Shown in pieces: positions 18,321 through 19,715 of a stretch of 19,715 bases of DNA. The stretch spans positions 1 through 19,715 of the forward strand of contig JBAYSY010000048.1 of assembly GCA_041675885.1 (NCBI GenBank). Direction: 5' to 3'. Source of the stretch: JBAYSY01 sp041675885 (GTDB lineage: Bacteria > Pseudomonadota > Alphaproteobacteria > Rhodobacterales > Rhodobacteraceae). Each line of letters opens with the position of its first letter. Positions within the stretch are counted from its first letter, which is position 1. The notes beneath the pieces were generated by a model that made no database searches, had not been told where the DNA came from, and saw nothing but the letters and a program-made list of their open reading frames with translations. A program made the translations under genes and the position numbers.

Positions 18321-19715
18321 TTAAACCCGGGGCGGCGGCCCCGTCAAACCTCCGGATGTGCCGACGCGGCTGCGTTCCAGCGCATCGGCCACCGTGGCGG
18401 CGTAGCGCGCGCCGGGCTTGCGCACCCCATGGGCCAGCAGTTCGCGCCGCACCGTGCGGTTGGCGCCCGCTATCCACAGCACGCCGCCCTTGCGCGCCAT
18501 CTTGCGGGCCAGCAGGCCGAACGAACGCGCGCCGCTCGAATCGACGAACGGCACTTCGGTGCAGTCCATCACCAGCACCCTGGGCCGGTCGGCGATCCGG
18601 TCGAGGGCCGAGCCGAGCCGGGCCGCCGCCCCGAAGAACCAGGCGCCTTGCAGCCGGTAGACCACCGTGTCGCCATCCTGCATTCCGGCGGGAAGTTCGG
18701 GGGCGGCGGGGGTGGCGTGTTCGACCCGCGCCGCCTCGGACATCCGCTTCACGAAGACCGCGCCGCCCAGCGCCGCGCCCGCGACGATCCCTTCGGTCAG
18801 GTCGCGGAACACCACCAGCAGGAAGGTGACCATCAGCACCGCCGCATCGGCGCGCGAGGTGCGCAAGAGGCCCCAGAAGACGTCCTTTTCGGCCATGTTC
18901 CAGGCGACGACGACCAGCAGCCCGGCCAGCGCCGCAAGCGGCACATGCGCGGCCAGCGGCGCGGCGATCAGCATGAAGGCCAGCAGGATGAGCGCGTGCA
19001 GCATTCCCGACACCGGCCCGCGCGAACCCGCCCGCACATTGGTCGCGGTGCGGGCAATGGTGCCGGTGACGCAGAAGCCGCCGAACAGCGCCGCGCCCAT
19101 GTTCGCCACGCCCTGCGCCATCAACTCGGCGTTGGAGCGGTGGCGGGTGCCGCTCATCCCGTCGGCGACAAGGGCCGACAGCAGCGATTCGATCGCCCCC
19201 AGCAGGGTGAAGCTGGCCGCCCAGGGCAGGGCGGCGGCCAGAAGCGACAGGTCGGGCAGCGCGGGGGCCGGAAGCATCCGGGGCAGCGCGCCGAAGCGGC
19301 TGCCGATGGTCTCGACCGGCAGGCCGAGGGTGGCGACGGCCACCGAGGCGAGGGCGACGGCGATCAGCATCCCCGGCCAGCCGGGCCGGATACGGCGCAG
19401 GATCAGGATCGCCGCGACCGTCCCCGCCGCCACGGCGACCGCCGCCGGGCTTGCGGTGCCGCGCGCCTGCCACAGCGCCGCGATCTTCGGCAGCAGTTCG
19501 GCCGGTTCCGCCGAAGGAAGCGTCAGCCCGAGGAAATCGCGCATCTGGCTGGCAAGGATGATGACCGCGATCCCGGCGGTGAAGCCCACGGTGACCGGGT
19601 AGGGAATGTAACGGATATAGGAGCCGAGCCTCAGCGCCCCGAGCGCGAGCAGCATCACCCCCGACAGGAAGGTCGCGGCCAGCAGCCCGGCGATGCCGGT
19701 CTGGGCGACGCAAAG
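18321..19715 (-). CDS. SulP-family anion transporter with STAS domain (N-terminus outside window)
   Basis: An inner-membrane SLC26/SulP transporter; 464 residues are visible and the start lies beyond the right edge. Successive hydrophobic helices cover roughly visible residues 5-300. They include IPYPVTVGFTAGIAVIILASQ and the MSGTRHRSNAELMAQGVANMG loop typical of SulP. The cytoplasmic STAS domain follows from about residue 345, with the VMDCTEVPFVDSSG motif; the phospho-acceptor-type serine of STAS domains lies at about residue 393. Family members import sulfate, bicarbonate or dicarboxylates. The 32-base gap to acs suggests an operon, which would fit a carboxylate or bicarbonate role, but the substrate is not determined by sequence. 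Confidence 0.92.
   Translation of the reverse strand, partial: LCVAQTGIAGLLAATFLSGVMLLALGALRLGSYIRYIPYPVTVGFTAGIAVIILASQMRDFLGLTLPSAEPAELLPKIAALWQARGTASPAAVAVAAGTVAAILILRRIRPGWPGMLIAVALASVAVATLGLPVETIGSRFGALPRMLPAPALPDLSLLAAALPWAASFTLLGAIESLLSALVADGMSGTRHRSNAELMAQGVANMGAALFGGFCVTGTIARTATNVRAGSRGPVSGMLHALILLAFMLIAAPLAAHVPLAALAGLLVVVAWNMAEKDVFWGLLRTSRADAAVLMVTFLLVVFRDLTEGIVAGAALGGAVFVKRMSEAARVEHATPAAPELPAGMQDGDTVVYRLQGAWFFGAAARLGSALDRIADRPRVLVMDCTEVPFVDSSGARSFGLLARKMARKGGVLWIAGANRTVRRELLAHGVRKPGARYAATVADALERSRVGTSGGLTGPPPRV

Noticed and set aside
18289..19713. Upstream in-frame extension of acs giving a 1121-aa fusion
   Set aside because: The extension is an alternative frame of the SulP gene on the same strand, rich in Arg/Gly/Ala. 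Acs has its own ATG with GGAGG.

Overview
The window looks like the chromosome of a high-GC alphaproteobacterium, most likely a member of Rhodobacterales. This is inferred from the very GC-rich codon use, the protein sequences, and an aconitase gene divergent from a DUF1223 gene. No marker gene is present to fix the species. No tRNA, rRNA, CRISPR array, prophage or transposase gene was seen.

Layout. (1) 1-346: the last ~114 codons of an ABC exporter. (2) 533-2428: a long acyl-CoA synthetase. (3) 2833-3651 (-): an exported DUF1223 thioredoxin-fold protein, divergent from (4) aconitase acnA, 3869-6625 (+). (5) 7004-12176 (-): a compact six-gene lipopolysaccharide core block. In transcription order it holds a DXD sugar transferase, two tandem family-25 glycosyltransferases, a DVD-motif glycosyltransferase, Kdo kinase (kdkA) and Kdo transferase (kdtA/waaA). 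Most junctions are short or overlapping. (6) 12318-13706 (-): an SLC13/DASS-type anion transporter, divergent from an AraC-family regulator at 13782-14597 (+). (7) 14637-16010 (-): L-serine dehydratase sdaA. (8) 16348-18288 (-): acetyl-CoA synthetase acs, directly downstream of a SulP-type anion transporter with a STAS domain that runs off the right edge.

Metabolically the window combines carbon entry (acyl-CoA and acetyl-CoA synthesis, aconitase, serine to pyruvate, two anion transporters) with construction of the inner LPS core.

The most unusual feature is not a gene. A structured dispersed repeat of about 225-240 bp occurs three times, at 2464-2688, 6703-6997 and 16111-16347. Each copy has a 131-132 bp core bounded by inverted 16-bp ends, with one local hairpin at each side and a conserved centre. 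Each copy lies just after a gene's 3' end, in the same orientation as that gene (acyl-CoA synthetase, acnA, acs). It resembles a REPIN/MITE-like element or a 3'-UTR RNA structure; I do not recognise it as a named family. A second notable feature is the tandem GT25 pair, which shares a 121-bp stretch of perfect identity at the 5' ends, suggesting recent duplication or gene conversion.
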